DNA from: Acinetobacter ihumii
Lineage (GTDB): Bacteria > Pseudomonadota > Gammaproteobacteria > Pseudomonadales > Moraxellaceae
Direction: 5' to 3'
DNA: 64,000 nt
Assembly (NCBI RefSeq): GCF_900625095.1
Contig: NZ_LR130760.1
Location: forward strand, 1,791,455-1,855,454
The position numbers were made by a program, and so were the translations under genes. How positions within the stretch are numbered: position 1 is the stretch's first letter; each line of letters opens with the position of its first letter. Under the pieces are notes generated by a model. That model was not told where the DNA came from, made no database searches, and saw only the letters and a program-made list of their open reading frames with translations. Positions 24,896 to 34,422 of this stretch are shown here, in pieces.

Positions 24896-24969
24896 GTTTA
24901 TTTTTCAACAATTGACAGGGCGTTAAAAAAAGCTCAACCTTACTGGGAATACGAATTTTCTGATCTTAA

Positions 24970-27120
24970 ATGAACGGTCTGACCCGATTTTTAAAACCCT
25001 ATCAGGTGAATGCCACACTGGTATATTGCCTTCAAATTTTTATTGTGTTGATGGGCACTACACTCGGACTTCGCTGGCTCGGACATGATGAATTGATTGT
25101 ACCTGTCACGCTCGGTGCGATCGCCACTGCCCTGACTGACTTTGATGATCGTTTGAGTATCCGTTTAAGAAATTTACTATATGTCAGTATTTTATTTTTT
25201 AGTGTTAGCAGCATTATTGAATATTTAGCACCGTATAAAGCACTACTGATTTTATATCTCTCCCTTTCCAGTGGTTTTTTAATCTTATTGGGTGCACTGG
25301 GGCAACGCTATGCCACCATCTCCTTTGGAACGATTTTACTTTCTATTTATAGCCTATTTGGTTTAAGTGAATATCAGCATTGGTACCAACAACCCCTGTA
25401 TTTTGTTTATGGGGTACTCTGGTACGGTCTGAGCTCCGTTGTCTTTTTTCTAATTAAACCCACGCTTGCTGTTCAAGATAATTTATCTCACGTATTTCAA
25501 GGCTTAGCCGCAGTACTCAACACCAAAGCACGTCTGTTTGACCCTGATAATAAAGATAATGTCGAACAGCTTTTGTTTGAACTTTCAAATGAACATGCGC
25601 AAGTGGTACAAGGTTTAAATGTCACTAAAGCATCCCTACTCACTCGATTAAAAGCTTCAAGAGTCAATAAAAACAGTATTTATTGGCTAAATCTATATTT
25701 TGTTGCACAGGATATTCATGAACAAGTCAGTGCCAATTATTTACATTATGAACAGATCCAACAGAACTTTAGCCGTAGCGATCTGATTTTTCGTTTTCAA
25801 AAAAATATTCGGCTGTTAGCACTTTCTTGTCAGCAATTATCTGAATGTATTTTACGTAATGAGGCATTTACTCCTAGTCATGATCCAACAGATGCTTTAG
25901 AAAATCTGGAGCTTTCGCTACACGACTGGATTCACGATCATCCTCATAACACCGAAGTTAAAAATCTAAAATTGATCGTTCAGAACCTCAAAGATTTGCA
26001 TGATCAACTCAGTCATTTACATGATGTGCAGCACACCTACCCTGAACGTTTTCAACAACATGTCGATAATTTAAATCTGCTGGATGATGATATTCACGGC
26101 ATCAAAGATTTATGGCTTAAATTTAAACAGCACTTGAGCCCTAAATCTGCCTTATTCCGTCACGCAACTCGAATTGCATTTGTCTTTGCCGCAGGCTCTT
26201 TAGTCTCACTGCTTCCCTTTGCTCAAAATGGTTACTGGATTGTGCTGACCAGTTTATTTGTTTGTCAGGTGACCTATTTCGCCACCAAAAGCCGTTTAAA
26301 ATTAAGAACATTAGGAACATTACTCGGTGTCCTTTTAGGTCTGCCCATTTTGTATTTTGTTCCAAGTGTTGAAGGTCAATTGATCATCACCGTCATTTGT
26401 GGCGTGTTTTTTTTCTACTTACGCCAAAAGAAATATGCACTTGCAACTTCAATGGCCACCTTAATGGTTTTGCTGATTTTTAATCTTAAAGGATTTGGCT
26501 ACAGTATTATTGCCCCGCGTATTCTGGATACACTCATTGGCTGTGGTATCGCATGGTTTGCCGTAAGTTTTATTTGGCCTGACTGGAATTTTCGTAATAT
26601 TTCCAACAACATCCTAAAAAGTACGCAAGCCATTATTGATTATTTCAAGGCGGTGGTTGAACAGTACCAAACTGGACGAAACAACAGTGTACAGTATCGA
26701 ACGGCTCGACGTCTGGCGCACAATTCGCAAACTGAACTTTCCAGTATGATTTCCAGTTTAAGCGCAGAACCACATCCCAATCCGCAATTAATCCACTCTG
26801 CTTTTCGTTATCTGGTCTATAGTCATAGTCAGCTGAGTTATATTTCAGCTTTGGGAAGCCATCGCGAGAAAATTGAAGATCAGCATATTTTAGACTTACT
26901 CATCTGGTGCAAAGAAACCTTAGAACAGGCTTTGATTGATCAGCGTCCACTTCATCCTCAAGATATGAGCAACAAATTAGTAGAAATGAAAACTCTGGCG
27001 CAGCAAGCTTCGACTTCAGACTATGACCTTTTGATTTTAAAGCAAATTAGTTTATTGATTGAAACCTTGCCAGAGTTATTAATCTTAAAAACAGAATTAC
27101 TCCATTTAGAGATTAAATAA
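24970..27120 (+). CDS. FUSC/YccS-family inner membrane protein
   Basis: The 716-residue protein has two hydrophobic blocks, residues 15-160 and 395-545, each of about six short helices. They are separated by a cytoplasmic helical domain and followed by a second soluble C-terminal domain. This duplicated layout is that of the YccS/YhfK FUSC family, related to the AaeB efflux component and fusaric acid resistance proteins. The C-terminal membrane block contains ATRIAFVFAAGSLVSLLPF and FVCQVTYFATKSRLKLRTLGT, typical of the family. Transport of aromatic acids is the usual speculation but is not demonstrated for this branch. Confidence 0.87.
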   Translation: MNGLTRFLKPYQVNATLVYCLQIFIVLMGTTLGLRWLGHDELIVPVTLGAIATALTDFDDRLSIRLRNLLYVSILFFSVSSIIEYLAPYKALLILYLSLSSGFLILLGALGQRYATISFGTILLSIYSLFGLSEYQHWYQQPLYFVYGVLWYGLSSVVFFLIKPTLAVQDNLSHVFQGLAAVLNTKARLFDPDNKDNVEQLLFELSNEHAQVVQGLNVTKASLLTRLKASRVNKNSIYWLNLYFVAQDIHEQVSANYLHYEQIQQNFSRSDLIFRFQKNIRLLALSCQQLSECILRNEAFTPSHDPTDALENLELSLHDWIHDHPHNTEVKNLKLIVQNLKDLHDQLSHLHDVQHTYPERFQQHVDNLNLLDDDIHGIKDLWLKFKQHLSPKSALFRHATRIAFVFAAGSLVSLLPFAQNGYWIVLTSLFVCQVTYFATKSRLKLRTLGTLLGVLLGLPILYFVPSVEGQLIITVICGVFFFYLRQKKYALATSMATLMVLLIFNLKGFGYSIIAPRILDTLIGCGIAWFAVSFIWPDWNFRNISNNILKSTQAIIDYFKAVVEQYQTGRNNSVQYRTARRLAHNSQTELSSMISSLSAEPHPNPQLIHSAFRYLVYSHSQLSYISALGSHREKIEDQHILDLLIWCKETLEQALIDQRPLHPQDMSNKLVEMKTLAQQASTSDYDLLILKQISLLIETLPELLILKTELLHLEIK

Positions 27121-27178
27121 GGTTGCTATTTTTAGATGGTCGGCTACACTCAGTTTTTGCTTGTATTTTAGGTTCATG

Positions 27179-27466
27179 ATGAACGTTAAAACCTTACGTA
27201 TCGTTGGATTTTTAGAGGGCATTTCTTTTTTATTGCTGTTGTTTGTCGCGATGCCATTGAAATATATTTGGGGCAATCCGCTTTGGGTCAAATATGTCGG
27301 GATGGGGCATGGTCTTTTGTTTATTTTATTCTTGGTGGTGTTATTGGTGGTCTGCCAACGGATGAAATGGTCAGTTCATATGTTTATTTTAGGGTTCATT
27401 GCATCCATCCTACCTTTTGGCCCTTTCGTTTTTGATCATAAATTAAAACGATTTACAGATGCATAA
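27179..27466 (+). CDS. DUF3817 small membrane protein
   Basis: The 95-residue product has three transmembrane segments and the DUF3817 signature. VGFLEGISFLLLLFVAMPLKY and GMGHGLLFILFLVV are both present, and PFGPFVFDHKL forms the C-terminal part. The ATG at 27179 gives the best spacing to AGG; 27176 is an adjacent alternative. The function of the family is unknown. It lies 58 nt after the FUSC gene on the same strand. Confidence 0.85.
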   Translation: MNVKTLRIVGFLEGISFLLLLFVAMPLKYIWGNPLWVKYVGMGHGLLFILFLVVLLVVCQRMKWSVHMFILGFIASILPFGPFVFDHKLKRFTDA

Positions 27467-27537
27467 AATTTAAGTCAGAAAGCGAATCAAACGATACGCT
27501 TTCTCTGCATATCTACGGAATCAAATTTTAATCGATA

Positions 27538-27915
27538 TCAAGAACACAACTTGCTCTGAAAACCTCGAGGATTCTTGCCTCTGGCACATTGGTAACTTTG
27601 CTGTTTATTTTGCAACTGCCATTTCTTATCGTCAAATTTAAATAAATATTCAGTCTTAACGGCAGACACAGCATCATCCATTAACCCTGTTTGAATTACC
27701 GTAATGCGAGAAACAGTCGGCGATTCAACTCGATTAAACACTTGCTGAATCGAGGTATTTTGATGCTCATGGCTAATCTCAGGTTGTGCTTTTAAAACCT
27801 GTTGCATCGGGCTTTCGCCACTACCGAATGACATCAGCTTGGTAGTCGTGGCACAGCCTGTCATCAGTCCCAAACATAATCCTGAAATCGCAAGTAAACG
27901 TAACATTTTTTTCAC
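27538..27915 (-). CDS. Putative lipoprotein
   Basis: The 125-residue product has a lipobox MTGC (Cys21) after a standard signal. The mature part is polar, with helix-forming QVLKAQPEISHEHQN and a strand-rich region VSRITVIQTGLMDDAVSAVKTEYLFKF. Two C-terminal cysteines (CARGKNPRGFQSKLC) could form a disulfide. The first codon is GTG at 27915; an ATG lies at 27906. No family is recognised. It lies downstream of the flavoprotein gene but is separated from it by a terminator. Confidence 0.72.
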   Translation of the reverse strand: MKKMLRLLAISGLCLGLMTGCATTTKLMSFGSGESPMQQVLKAQPEISHEHQNTSIQQVFNRVESPTVSRITVIQTGLMDDAVSAVKTEYLFKFDDKKWQLQNKQQSYQCARGKNPRGFQSKLCS

Positions 27916-27932
27916 ACATCTAAAAACAAAAA

Positions 27933-27954
27933 GCGTAGCTTTATGATGCTACGC
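27933..27954 (-). terminator. Terminator of the D-2-hydroxyacid flavoprotein gene
   Basis: GCGTAGC and GCTACGC form a 7-bp stem. On the minus strand TTTTTGTTTTTAG follows directly. Confidence 0.75.
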
Positions 27955-28004
27955 CCTTCTTCATTACACTGTAGAAACTATGTAGCTTCTACAGTTTTGT
28001 CCTT

Positions 28005-29414
28005 TTATAAATCGAACAATTTACCCGGATTCATAATGCCATTTGGGTCAAATGCCAATTTTAAGGCTTTCATATAGCCAATTTCTTCGGGTGAACGTGA
28101 ATATTCCAGATACGGTTTTTTGGTCATGCCCACGCCATGTTCAGCCGAAATTGAACCATCATATTTTTTCACGGTATCGAATACATATTTATTCACCACC
28201 TGACATTTAGCGAAAAATTCATCCTTGCTTAAATTCTCAGGTTTTAAAATATTTAAGTGCAAGTTGCCGTCACCAATATGACCAAACCAGCAAATCTCAA
28301 AATCTGGATAATTGTCCTGCACAATCGCATCAATTTCTTTTATAAAAGCAGGAACATGCGTGATCAAAACTGAAATATCATTTTTATAGGGAATAAACGG
28401 CGCAATAGACTCAGAAATATCTTCACGCAAACGCCATAAGCTCTCAACCTGATCCAGACTTTGGCTCATCACTCCATCAAGTACCCAACCTTGTTCCATA
28501 CAATGTTCAAATATCTGCATGGCTTTATCCATAATTGGCTCATACGGCGCTTCAAATTCAAGCAAGACATAAAATGGACATTGGGTTTCAAACGGACGTT
28601 GGACATGACCACGATCCAACACTTTTTGCATGGCAAGTTCACCAAAGAACTCAAATGCAGTCAAATCAATTTCTTTTTGAAAGGCATGTAACACTGGCAT
28701 GACCGCATCAAAATCCGGAACACCTAAAACCAGCACTTGTAAGTTTTGGGGTTGACGCTCCAGTTTAATTTCAGCTTCAGTCACTAAACCTAAAGTTCCT
28801 TCACCACCAATAAATAAATGCTGCAAGGCATAACCGGTAGCATTTTTAATCATGCCTTTATTTAAGCGTAAAATATCGCCTTTACCTGTCACCACGGTTA
28901 GACCCAGTACCCAGTTACGCGTCATGCCGTATTTAATGACTTTGATCCCGCCTGCATTGGTACCAATATTTCCGCCGATCTGGCTCGAACCTGCCGATGC
29001 AAAATCAACAGGATAGTACATGCCTTGTTGTTCAGCATAATTTTGCAGTTGCTCAGTCACCACGCCTGCTTGTACCCGTACCATCCGGTCAGCTGGGAAA
29101 AACTCCAAAATCTGGTTCATTTTGTCCATACTGATGACAATTTCACCATTGGCAGCAACAGCACCTGCCGATAAACCTGTACGACCTCCAGACGGCGTAA
29201 TCGCCACATGAAACTGATTCGCCAGTTTTACAACGGCTTGCACTTGCTCAGTGGTCGATGGAAAAACGATGACTGATGGGTGTGGATCAAAATGCTTAGT
29301 ATGATCGCGCCCCCAGTTTTCGAGACTATCCGCATCGGTTTTTATACGGTTTTCACCGACAATCGCGGTTAATTGGCTAAGTAACTCAGGTGTTAAAGCG
29401 ACTGGAGCATTCAT
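28005..29414 (-). CDS. FAD-linked D-2-hydroxyacid dehydrogenase (D-2-hydroxyglutarate dehydrogenase / GlcD-like)
   Basis: The 469-residue protein is a PCMH-type flavoprotein that oxidises a D-2-hydroxyacid and passes electrons to an acceptor such as the ETF/quinone pool. The FAD-binding region includes VIVFPSTTEQVQAVVKLA, TPSGGRTGLSAGAVA and GGNIGTNAGGIKVIKYG. The C-terminal metal-site motifs are WFGHIGDGNLHLNIL and GSISAEHGVGMTKK. The last motif is conserved in D-2-hydroxyglutarate, D-lactate and glycolate dehydrogenases. Divergent placement next to serA favours D-2-hydroxyglutarate, the by-product of SerA, as a substrate. Glycolate (GlcD) is the alternative; no glcE or glcF is present. Confidence 0.88.
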   Translation of the reverse strand: MNAPVALTPELLSQLTAIVGENRIKTDADSLENWGRDHTKHFDPHPSVIVFPSTTEQVQAVVKLANQFHVAITPSGGRTGLSAGAVAANGEIVISMDKMNQILEFFPADRMVRVQAGVVTEQLQNYAEQQGMYYPVDFASAGSSQIGGNIGTNAGGIKVIKYGMTRNWVLGLTVVTGKGDILRLNKGMIKNATGYALQHLFIGGEGTLGLVTEAEIKLERQPQNLQVLVLGVPDFDAVMPVLHAFQKEIDLTAFEFFGELAMQKVLDRGHVQRPFETQCPFYVLLEFEAPYEPIMDKAMQIFEHCMEQGWVLDGVMSQSLDQVESLWRLREDISESIAPFIPYKNDISVLITHVPAFIKEIDAIVQDNYPDFEICWFGHIGDGNLHLNILKPENLSKDEFFAKCQVVNKYVFDTVKKYDGSISAEHGVGMTKKPYLEYSRSPEEIGYMKALKLAFDPNGIMNPGKLFDL

Positions 29415-29727
29415 CGTTTACAGGCCTAGCAAGAAATAAACAGGTGGGTTTAACAAATTTGGGAAATGTACTGAACTCAAATATAGTCGTTGCAGCTTTT
29501 CCAACAAATTTTTAAACATGTTTGATGTTTTAGCAAACATTCGCTTTATTTTACATGTAAGCAGGCGTCGGATAAAGCTTCGCGTCAACATGCCGTCCTA
29601 CAAAATAGGTTGCACTCAACCTCTCATCTTTCGTATTTTTTTATTTTGCTAATCACAACTTGAATCAGATTGTCAATAAACTGAAATTTATTCATTCATT
29701 GATTCCATATCGTCTATTTATAACGCA

Positions 29728-29756
29728 TCAACAACTGGCAGGACTTGTGATATAAT
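29728..29756 (+). promoter_or_regulatory. serA promoter
   Basis: TCAACA and TATAAT are separated by 17 nt, with a TGTG upstream of the -10 element. Transcription would start about 30 nt before the serA ATG at 29793. Confidence 0.65.
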
Positions 29757-29792
29757 TTCGCGACTAAATTTGGCCTTTGTAGCGGAGCCGTA

Positions 29793-31025
29793 ATGAGCCA
29801 ACATCTATCACTACCTAAAGATAAAATTCGTTTCTTATTGTTAGAGGGTGTTCACCAAAACGCCATCGATACTCTCAATGCAGCGGGTTATACCAACATC
29901 GATTATCACAAAACTGCGCTTGAAGGCGACGCTTTGAAAGAAGCGGTCAAAGATGCGCACTTTATTGGTATTCGTTCGCGCACTCAACTGACTGAAGAAG
30001 TGTTTGAAGCTGCGAATAAATTGATCGCGGTCGGCTGTTTCTGTATCGGAACAAACCAAGTTGATTTAAAAGCAGCGATGGCGCGTGGGATCCCTGTTTT
30101 TAACGCGCCGTATTCAAATACGCGCTCGGTTGCTGAACTGGTTCTTGCTGAAACAATTTTGTTGTTACGTCGTGTTCCTGAAAAATCAACAGATACGCAT
30201 GCAGGTGGATGGAATAAATCTGCGGTGGGTTCGTTTGAAACACGTGGGAAAACTTTAGGTATTGTCGGTTACGGTTCAATTGGTTCTCAACTTTCTGTAT
30301 TGGCAGAAAGCCTAGGCATGAAAGTGATTTATTTTGATGCGGTAACTAAATTACCATTAGGTAATGCACGTCAAGTGGGTTCACTCGATGAATTACTGGC
30401 TACTGCCGATGTCGTTACCTTGCATGTACCAGATGTACCTTCTACGCGTAACTTCTTTAAGAAAGAACAGTTCGCCAAGATGAAAGAAGGTGCGATCTTC
30501 CTGAATGCGGCACGTGGTACCTGTGTGGTGATTGAAGATTTAGCCGATGCGCTTAAATCTGGTCATTTAGGTGGTGCTGCGGTTGATGTATTCCCGAAAG
30601 AACCGAAAGCCAATGGTGAAGAATTTGTTTCTCCATTACGTGGTTTAGACAATGTGATTTTGACACCACACGTGGGCGGTTCAACCATGGAAGCGCAAGC
30701 GAACATTGGTCTTGAAGTCGCTGAAAAGTTTGTGGCGTATTCAGACAAAGGGATGACGCTGTCTGCGGTCAACTTCCCAGAAATTGCGTTGCCATTGACT
30801 GAAGGTAAACATCGTTTATTGCATATTCACAAGAATATTCCAGGCGTATTATCAAAAATCAACAACTTGTTTGCTGAACAAAATATTAACATCTCTGGTC
30901 AAAGCTTAATGACCAAAGGCGATATTGGTTATCTGGTGATGGATGTTGACGCATCTGCTTCACAAGAAGCTGTCGATATGTTGAGTGAAGTTGAAGGCAC
31001 GATTCGCGTACGCGTCCTGTTCTAA
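29793..31025 (+). CDS. serA: D-3-phosphoglycerate dehydrogenase
   Basis: SerA commits 3-phosphoglycerate to serine synthesis and can also reduce 2-oxoglutarate to D-2-hydroxyglutarate. The 410-residue size and architecture are those of the E. coli type. The substrate domain contains CFCIGTNQVDL, the NAD domain GIVGYGSIGSQLSVLAE, and the catalytic pair lies around NAARGTCVV and TPHVGGST. A C-terminal ACT domain (HIHKNIPGVLSKINNLFAEQ) provides feedback control by serine. A sigma-70 promoter lies upstream and a strong terminator downstream. Confidence 0.98.
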   Translation: MSQHLSLPKDKIRFLLLEGVHQNAIDTLNAAGYTNIDYHKTALEGDALKEAVKDAHFIGIRSRTQLTEEVFEAANKLIAVGCFCIGTNQVDLKAAMARGIPVFNAPYSNTRSVAELVLAETILLLRRVPEKSTDTHAGGWNKSAVGSFETRGKTLGIVGYGSIGSQLSVLAESLGMKVIYFDAVTKLPLGNARQVGSLDELLATADVVTLHVPDVPSTRNFFKKEQFAKMKEGAIFLNAARGTCVVIEDLADALKSGHLGGAAVDVFPKEPKANGEEFVSPLRGLDNVILTPHVGGSTMEAQANIGLEVAEKFVAYSDKGMTLSAVNFPEIALPLTEGKHRLLHIHKNIPGVLSKINNLFAEQNINISGQSLMTKGDIGYLVMDVDASASQEAVDMLSEVEGTIRVRVLF

Positions 31026-31041
31026 TTCAAGCTGTTAAAAA

Positions 31042-31070
31042 AAAGCCACAGCCCTGTCTGTGGCTTTTTT
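31042..31070 (+). terminator. serA terminator
   Basis: AAAGCCACAG and CTGTGGCTTT form a 10-bp stem with a CCCTGT loop and a T-run. Confidence 0.93.
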
Positions 31071-31119
31071 ATGTCAAGATGAATTATCATGCTAAAAATA
31101 TACCTATCGTTCAAAAAAA

Positions 31120-32001
31120 ATGTCTTTATCCAGTCCAAAATCGCAGCTACAGGCACTTGTGTTTCTGCTTGTCGCCATGATTAGTGTGCAAAGTAGCGGT
31201 TCTTTGGCCAAAGTGTTATTCCAAAATTTTCCTGTCTTAACGGTGTCTGCCTTACGTTTATGCTTTGGTGCGATCATTCTCGCCATTATTTTTAAGGCTT
31301 GGAAAATTCAATGGCGTAACATTCGCTGGAAAGCGATTGTCAGCTATGGTGTTGCGCTCGCTGGAATGAATGCCTTGTTTTATTTATCTCTACAACGCTT
31401 ACCGTTAGGGATTGCTGTTGCATTTGAATTTATTGGCCCGCTGAGTGTAGCCTTATATTATGCACGACAGAAATACGATTTAATCTGGATTGCTTGTGCC
31501 ATCGTAGGCTTGCTATTGCTCTTCCCTTTTCATCAGACCAATCATGGGTTAGATTTACTCGGGATTGTATTTGCGGTTGCGGCAGGTGCCTGTTGGGCAT
31601 TGTATATTATTGCAGGTCAGAAACCCTCTGGTGTCTCTGGCAACCATACCGTATTTTTAGGGATGAGTGTCGGTATGTTGTTTCTGTTACCGATTGCCCT
31701 ATGCACTGGCTCGTTTGCACATGTTTTTGAATCACCTCATATTTTTTATTTTATTGCACTGGCAATTTTAGCCAGTGCTTTGCCTTTTTCTCTGGAAATG
31801 CTGGCTCTAAAGCGTTTAACGGCATTGAGTTTTGGGACACTGATGAGTTTAGAACCTGCGGTTGCAGCGTTTTCAGGTTTTATTTTTCTGGGTGAAAAAT
31901 TAATGTGGAATCAATGGCTAGCATTAGCAACCATTATTACGGCTTCGCTCGGCTGTACCATTACGACACAACGTGCCAGACAGCGGAATGAATCATTGTG
32001 A
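31120..32001 (+). CDS. EamA-family (RhtA-like) exporter 1
   Basis: The 293-residue protein has ten transmembrane helices in two EamA repeats. The first repeat contains SLQRLPLGIAVAFEFIGPL and the second MLALKRLTALSFGTLMSLEPAVAAFSGFIFLGEK, both close to RhtA (threonine/homoserine exporter) landmarks. It may export amino acids, but that is inference. The next gene encodes a paralogue in the same orientation, with conserved equivalents of both landmarks, so the pair arose by tandem duplication. Confidence 0.88.
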   Translation: MSLSSPKSQLQALVFLLVAMISVQSSGSLAKVLFQNFPVLTVSALRLCFGAIILAIIFKAWKIQWRNIRWKAIVSYGVALAGMNALFYLSLQRLPLGIAVAFEFIGPLSVALYYARQKYDLIWIACAIVGLLLLFPFHQTNHGLDLLGIVFAVAAGACWALYIIAGQKPSGVSGNHTVFLGMSVGMLFLLPIALCTGSFAHVFESPHIFYFIALAILASALPFSLEMLALKRLTALSFGTLMSLEPAVAAFSGFIFLGEKLMWNQWLALATIITASLGCTITTQRARQRNESL

Positions 32002-32098
32002 TGGAATTTGCTCTCTTATCTCAACGATCTGGCTTACAGTATTTTTCAGCTTCGCCAACATCTAGTGATGCCTTAGATTTCAGCTTGGAGTGCTGCTG

Positions 32099-32980
32099 AT
32101 GTCGAATAGCTCCTTGATTGCTATTTTTGCCATGCTGCTTTCAATGATGTGTTATCAAATTAGCGCGTCTTTTGCCAAGCAACTGATTGCAGTATTAGAC
32201 CCCTTAACCGTCACATTATTAAGACTCTGCTTTGCCTCAGTTCTGGTCATTTTCATGTTTCGCTCGTGGAAAATCCTGTCCCGACTATCTGACTTAAAAT
32301 GGCGTGATTTACTGGGTTATAGTGGTGCTTTAGGTCTCATGAATGTGCTGTTTTATATGTCATTGGGCAAGCTACCACAAGGTATTGCAGTAGGCCTAGA
32401 ATTTATTGGTCCGCTTGGGCTTGCTCTACTTTCGATTCAACAACGCCGCGATTATGTTTGGGTTTTATGTGCCATTTTAGGGATTGCACTTATGGTGCCG
32501 TGGCAACAGGCAGCTCAGGCCAACTTTTCCCTCGTTGGTGCTGCATGTGCATTGGGTGCTGGATTATGTTGGGCACTGTATATTTATTTTGGCCATAAAG
32601 TTGTTCGTCAAAATATTGGCATGCATGCGCTGAGTATCGCCATTTGTTTATCTGCACTGGTGCTGTTGCCGATTGGCGCGGTTCAACATCCAGATCATTT
32701 ACTGCAAACCCAATATTGGGACAAAGCATTGCTGATCGCCATTTTAGCCACTGCCATTCCCTATGCATTAGACTTATTTGCCTTAAAACGTTTAACTAAA
32801 CTGAGTTATGGTACGCTTTCCAGCTTGTCGCCTGCGTTGGCAGCATTGGCGGGTTTATTATTGCTAAATGAAAAAATTAGTGTACTGCAATGGATGGCCC
32901 TTGGCTGTATTATGCTCGCATCAATTGGTGTAAGTTTTCGCAGTCAAACAGACGACACAAACCCCTCAACTCAAGGCTGA
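32099..32980 (+). CDS. EamA-family (RhtA-like) exporter 2
   Basis: This 293-residue paralogue of the preceding gene retains LPQGIAVGLEFIGPLGLALL and LFALKRLTKLSYGTLSSLSPALAALAGLLLLNEK. Ten hydrophobic segments are visible. The ATG at 32099 is taken as the start because GGAG lies about 8 nt upstream; a GTG at 32090 is the longer alternative. The 97-nt gap after the first exporter gene contains no terminator, so the two are probably one transcript. Confidence 0.88.
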   Translation: MSNSSLIAIFAMLLSMMCYQISASFAKQLIAVLDPLTVTLLRLCFASVLVIFMFRSWKILSRLSDLKWRDLLGYSGALGLMNVLFYMSLGKLPQGIAVGLEFIGPLGLALLSIQQRRDYVWVLCAILGIALMVPWQQAAQANFSLVGAACALGAGLCWALYIYFGHKVVRQNIGMHALSIAICLSALVLLPIGAVQHPDHLLQTQYWDKALLIAILATAIPYALDLFALKRLTKLSYGTLSSLSPALAALAGLLLLNEKISVLQWMALGCIMLASIGVSFRSQTDDTNPSTQG

Positions 32981-33045
32981 AATAATAGCCACGAGATCAT
33001 TCTGCAACACTCAGCCTGATCTCATCATGAGTTAAAACAAATTAG

Positions 33046-33495
33046 TTAAACCAACTCAGGCTTTTTATATTTGGCATATTCTTTAAGGTATTGTTGAGCC
33101 AATTTTTCTTTCTCATGATCAGTTAATATTTTACCCGCCTGCTGGAAAAACTTGTGTTCTTCTTCTTTTAAATGATGATGTACCACTTCACTGAGTTGTT
33201 TGGCAACCGCTAACCAACTCGGACTGCTCATATCTGTTTTCTCAAGTTGCTCAACCAATTCGTCCATTTCGTGATGTTCTGACAGCGCATGTCGGGTAAT
33301 ATCCAGTCCTGTGTCATTAAACATCAATGGAATATATAAATAACGATCTTCCGCTACCGAGTGCGCCCATAACTCGTTTTTAAGCGCTTTAAATAATTGT
33401 TCCCGCTCTTCACTATGTCCGCTGGTTTGTACGAGTTGCTCTGATAAACGACGTTGATGATCGTGGCTTTCTCGTAAAGCTTCAAAAATGTTCAT
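33046..33495 (-). CDS. Hemerythrin HHE-domain protein
   Basis: The 149-residue four-helix protein carries the hemerythrin-like iron ligands: His in LRESHDHQRRL, His and Glu in LWAHSVAEDRYLY, His-x-x-x-Glu pairs in LSEHHEMDELVEQ, and HHHLKEEEHKFF. Such stand-alone bacterial HHE proteins bind a di-iron centre and are linked to oxygen, NO or iron stress. From the ATG at 33495 the domain begins directly (MNIFEALRESHD); the upstream extension to 33555 is non-conserved. Confidence 0.85.
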   Translation of the reverse strand: MNIFEALRESHDHQRRLSEQLVQTSGHSEEREQLFKALKNELWAHSVAEDRYLYIPLMFNDTGLDITRHALSEHHEMDELVEQLEKTDMSSPSWLAVAKQLSEVVHHHLKEEEHKFFQQAGKILTDHEKEKLAQQYLKEYAKYKKPELV

Positions 33496-33640
33496 GTATT
33501 CATTAATCCTATTCTGGCTATTTTTATGGGCTATCAATAAGAAAAAAGGCAGCACTTTGGCTACCTTCTAGTTTATTTTTATACATTTTTTAGACTAGTT
33601 GTTTCGTGTCAAAATCTGTATCAGAACTTTGCTTGTACGA

Positions 33641-34411
33641 TTAACCTGTAACAAACATTTGATAGCCAATACGACAGATTAAGATGGACACCAAAATCAA
33701 AAAGATAATACGTACAAAACCGCTACCGTATTTTAAAGCAACACGCACCCCTACAATTGAGCCAATGACATTGGCAACTGCCATCATCAAACCGATATGG
33801 AAAATAACATGACCAGTCGGAGCCAAAAAGCTCAGTGCTGCAATATTGGTCATAAAGTTTCCGATTTTCGACATGGCCGAAGCATGTAAAAAATCAACAT
33901 TTAAAAACCGGATAAAGAAGAAGATAAAAAAACTTCCGGTTCCCGGCCCAAAAATACCATCATAGAATCCAATCAGTAAGCTACCGATTGCAGCCAATAC
34001 CAAGACTTTAGGGGTAATGCTTAAAGCCACATGCACCTGACCAAAATTCTTTTTGAGCAAGGTATAAATAGCAATCACAATCAGCATTACAAACACAAAA
34101 GGACGCAAATAAGACTGCGGAATCAATGACAAACAGGCCGCTCCTAGAAAAGAGCTGATCAAGGCACAGATGGCAATAACAGCCAATAATTTCCATTGCA
34201 ACTTGACTTTACGTACAAATGTATAGGCAGCCGAAGCCGTACCAAACACAGAAGATAGTTTATTGGTTCCAATCACAGTCGCAGGCGACATTTGGGGAAA
34301 AGTACTCATAATCGCTGGAATTTGAATAAGGCCACCACCTCCAACCGCCGCATCAATTGCACCTGCACAAAACGCAAAAAAGATTAAGCTGAGTATGACT
34401 TCAATTTCCAT
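33641..34411 (-). CDS. TSUP (TauE/SafE) family permease
   Basis: The 256-residue protein has about eight transmembrane segments and the TSUP signatures. FFAFCAGAIDAAVGGGGLIQIPAIM is at the N-terminus and LLIGFYDGIFGPGTGSFFIFFFIRF begins the second repeat. The family exports or imports sulfite, sulfoacetate or other organosulfur anions; the substrate here is unknown. It begins 11 nt after the truB stop and so is cotranscribed with it. Confidence 0.88.
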   Translation of the reverse strand: MEIEVILSLIFFAFCAGAIDAAVGGGGLIQIPAIMSTFPQMSPATVIGTNKLSSVFGTASAAYTFVRKVKLQWKLLAVIAICALISSFLGAACLSLIPQSYLRPFVFVMLIVIAIYTLLKKNFGQVHVALSITPKVLVLAAIGSLLIGFYDGIFGPGTGSFFIFFFIRFLNVDFLHASAMSKIGNFMTNIAALSFLAPTGHVIFHIGLMMAVANVIGSIVGVRVALKYGSGFVRIIFLILVSILICRIGYQMFVTG

Positions 34412-34422
34412 CTGGACTATGC

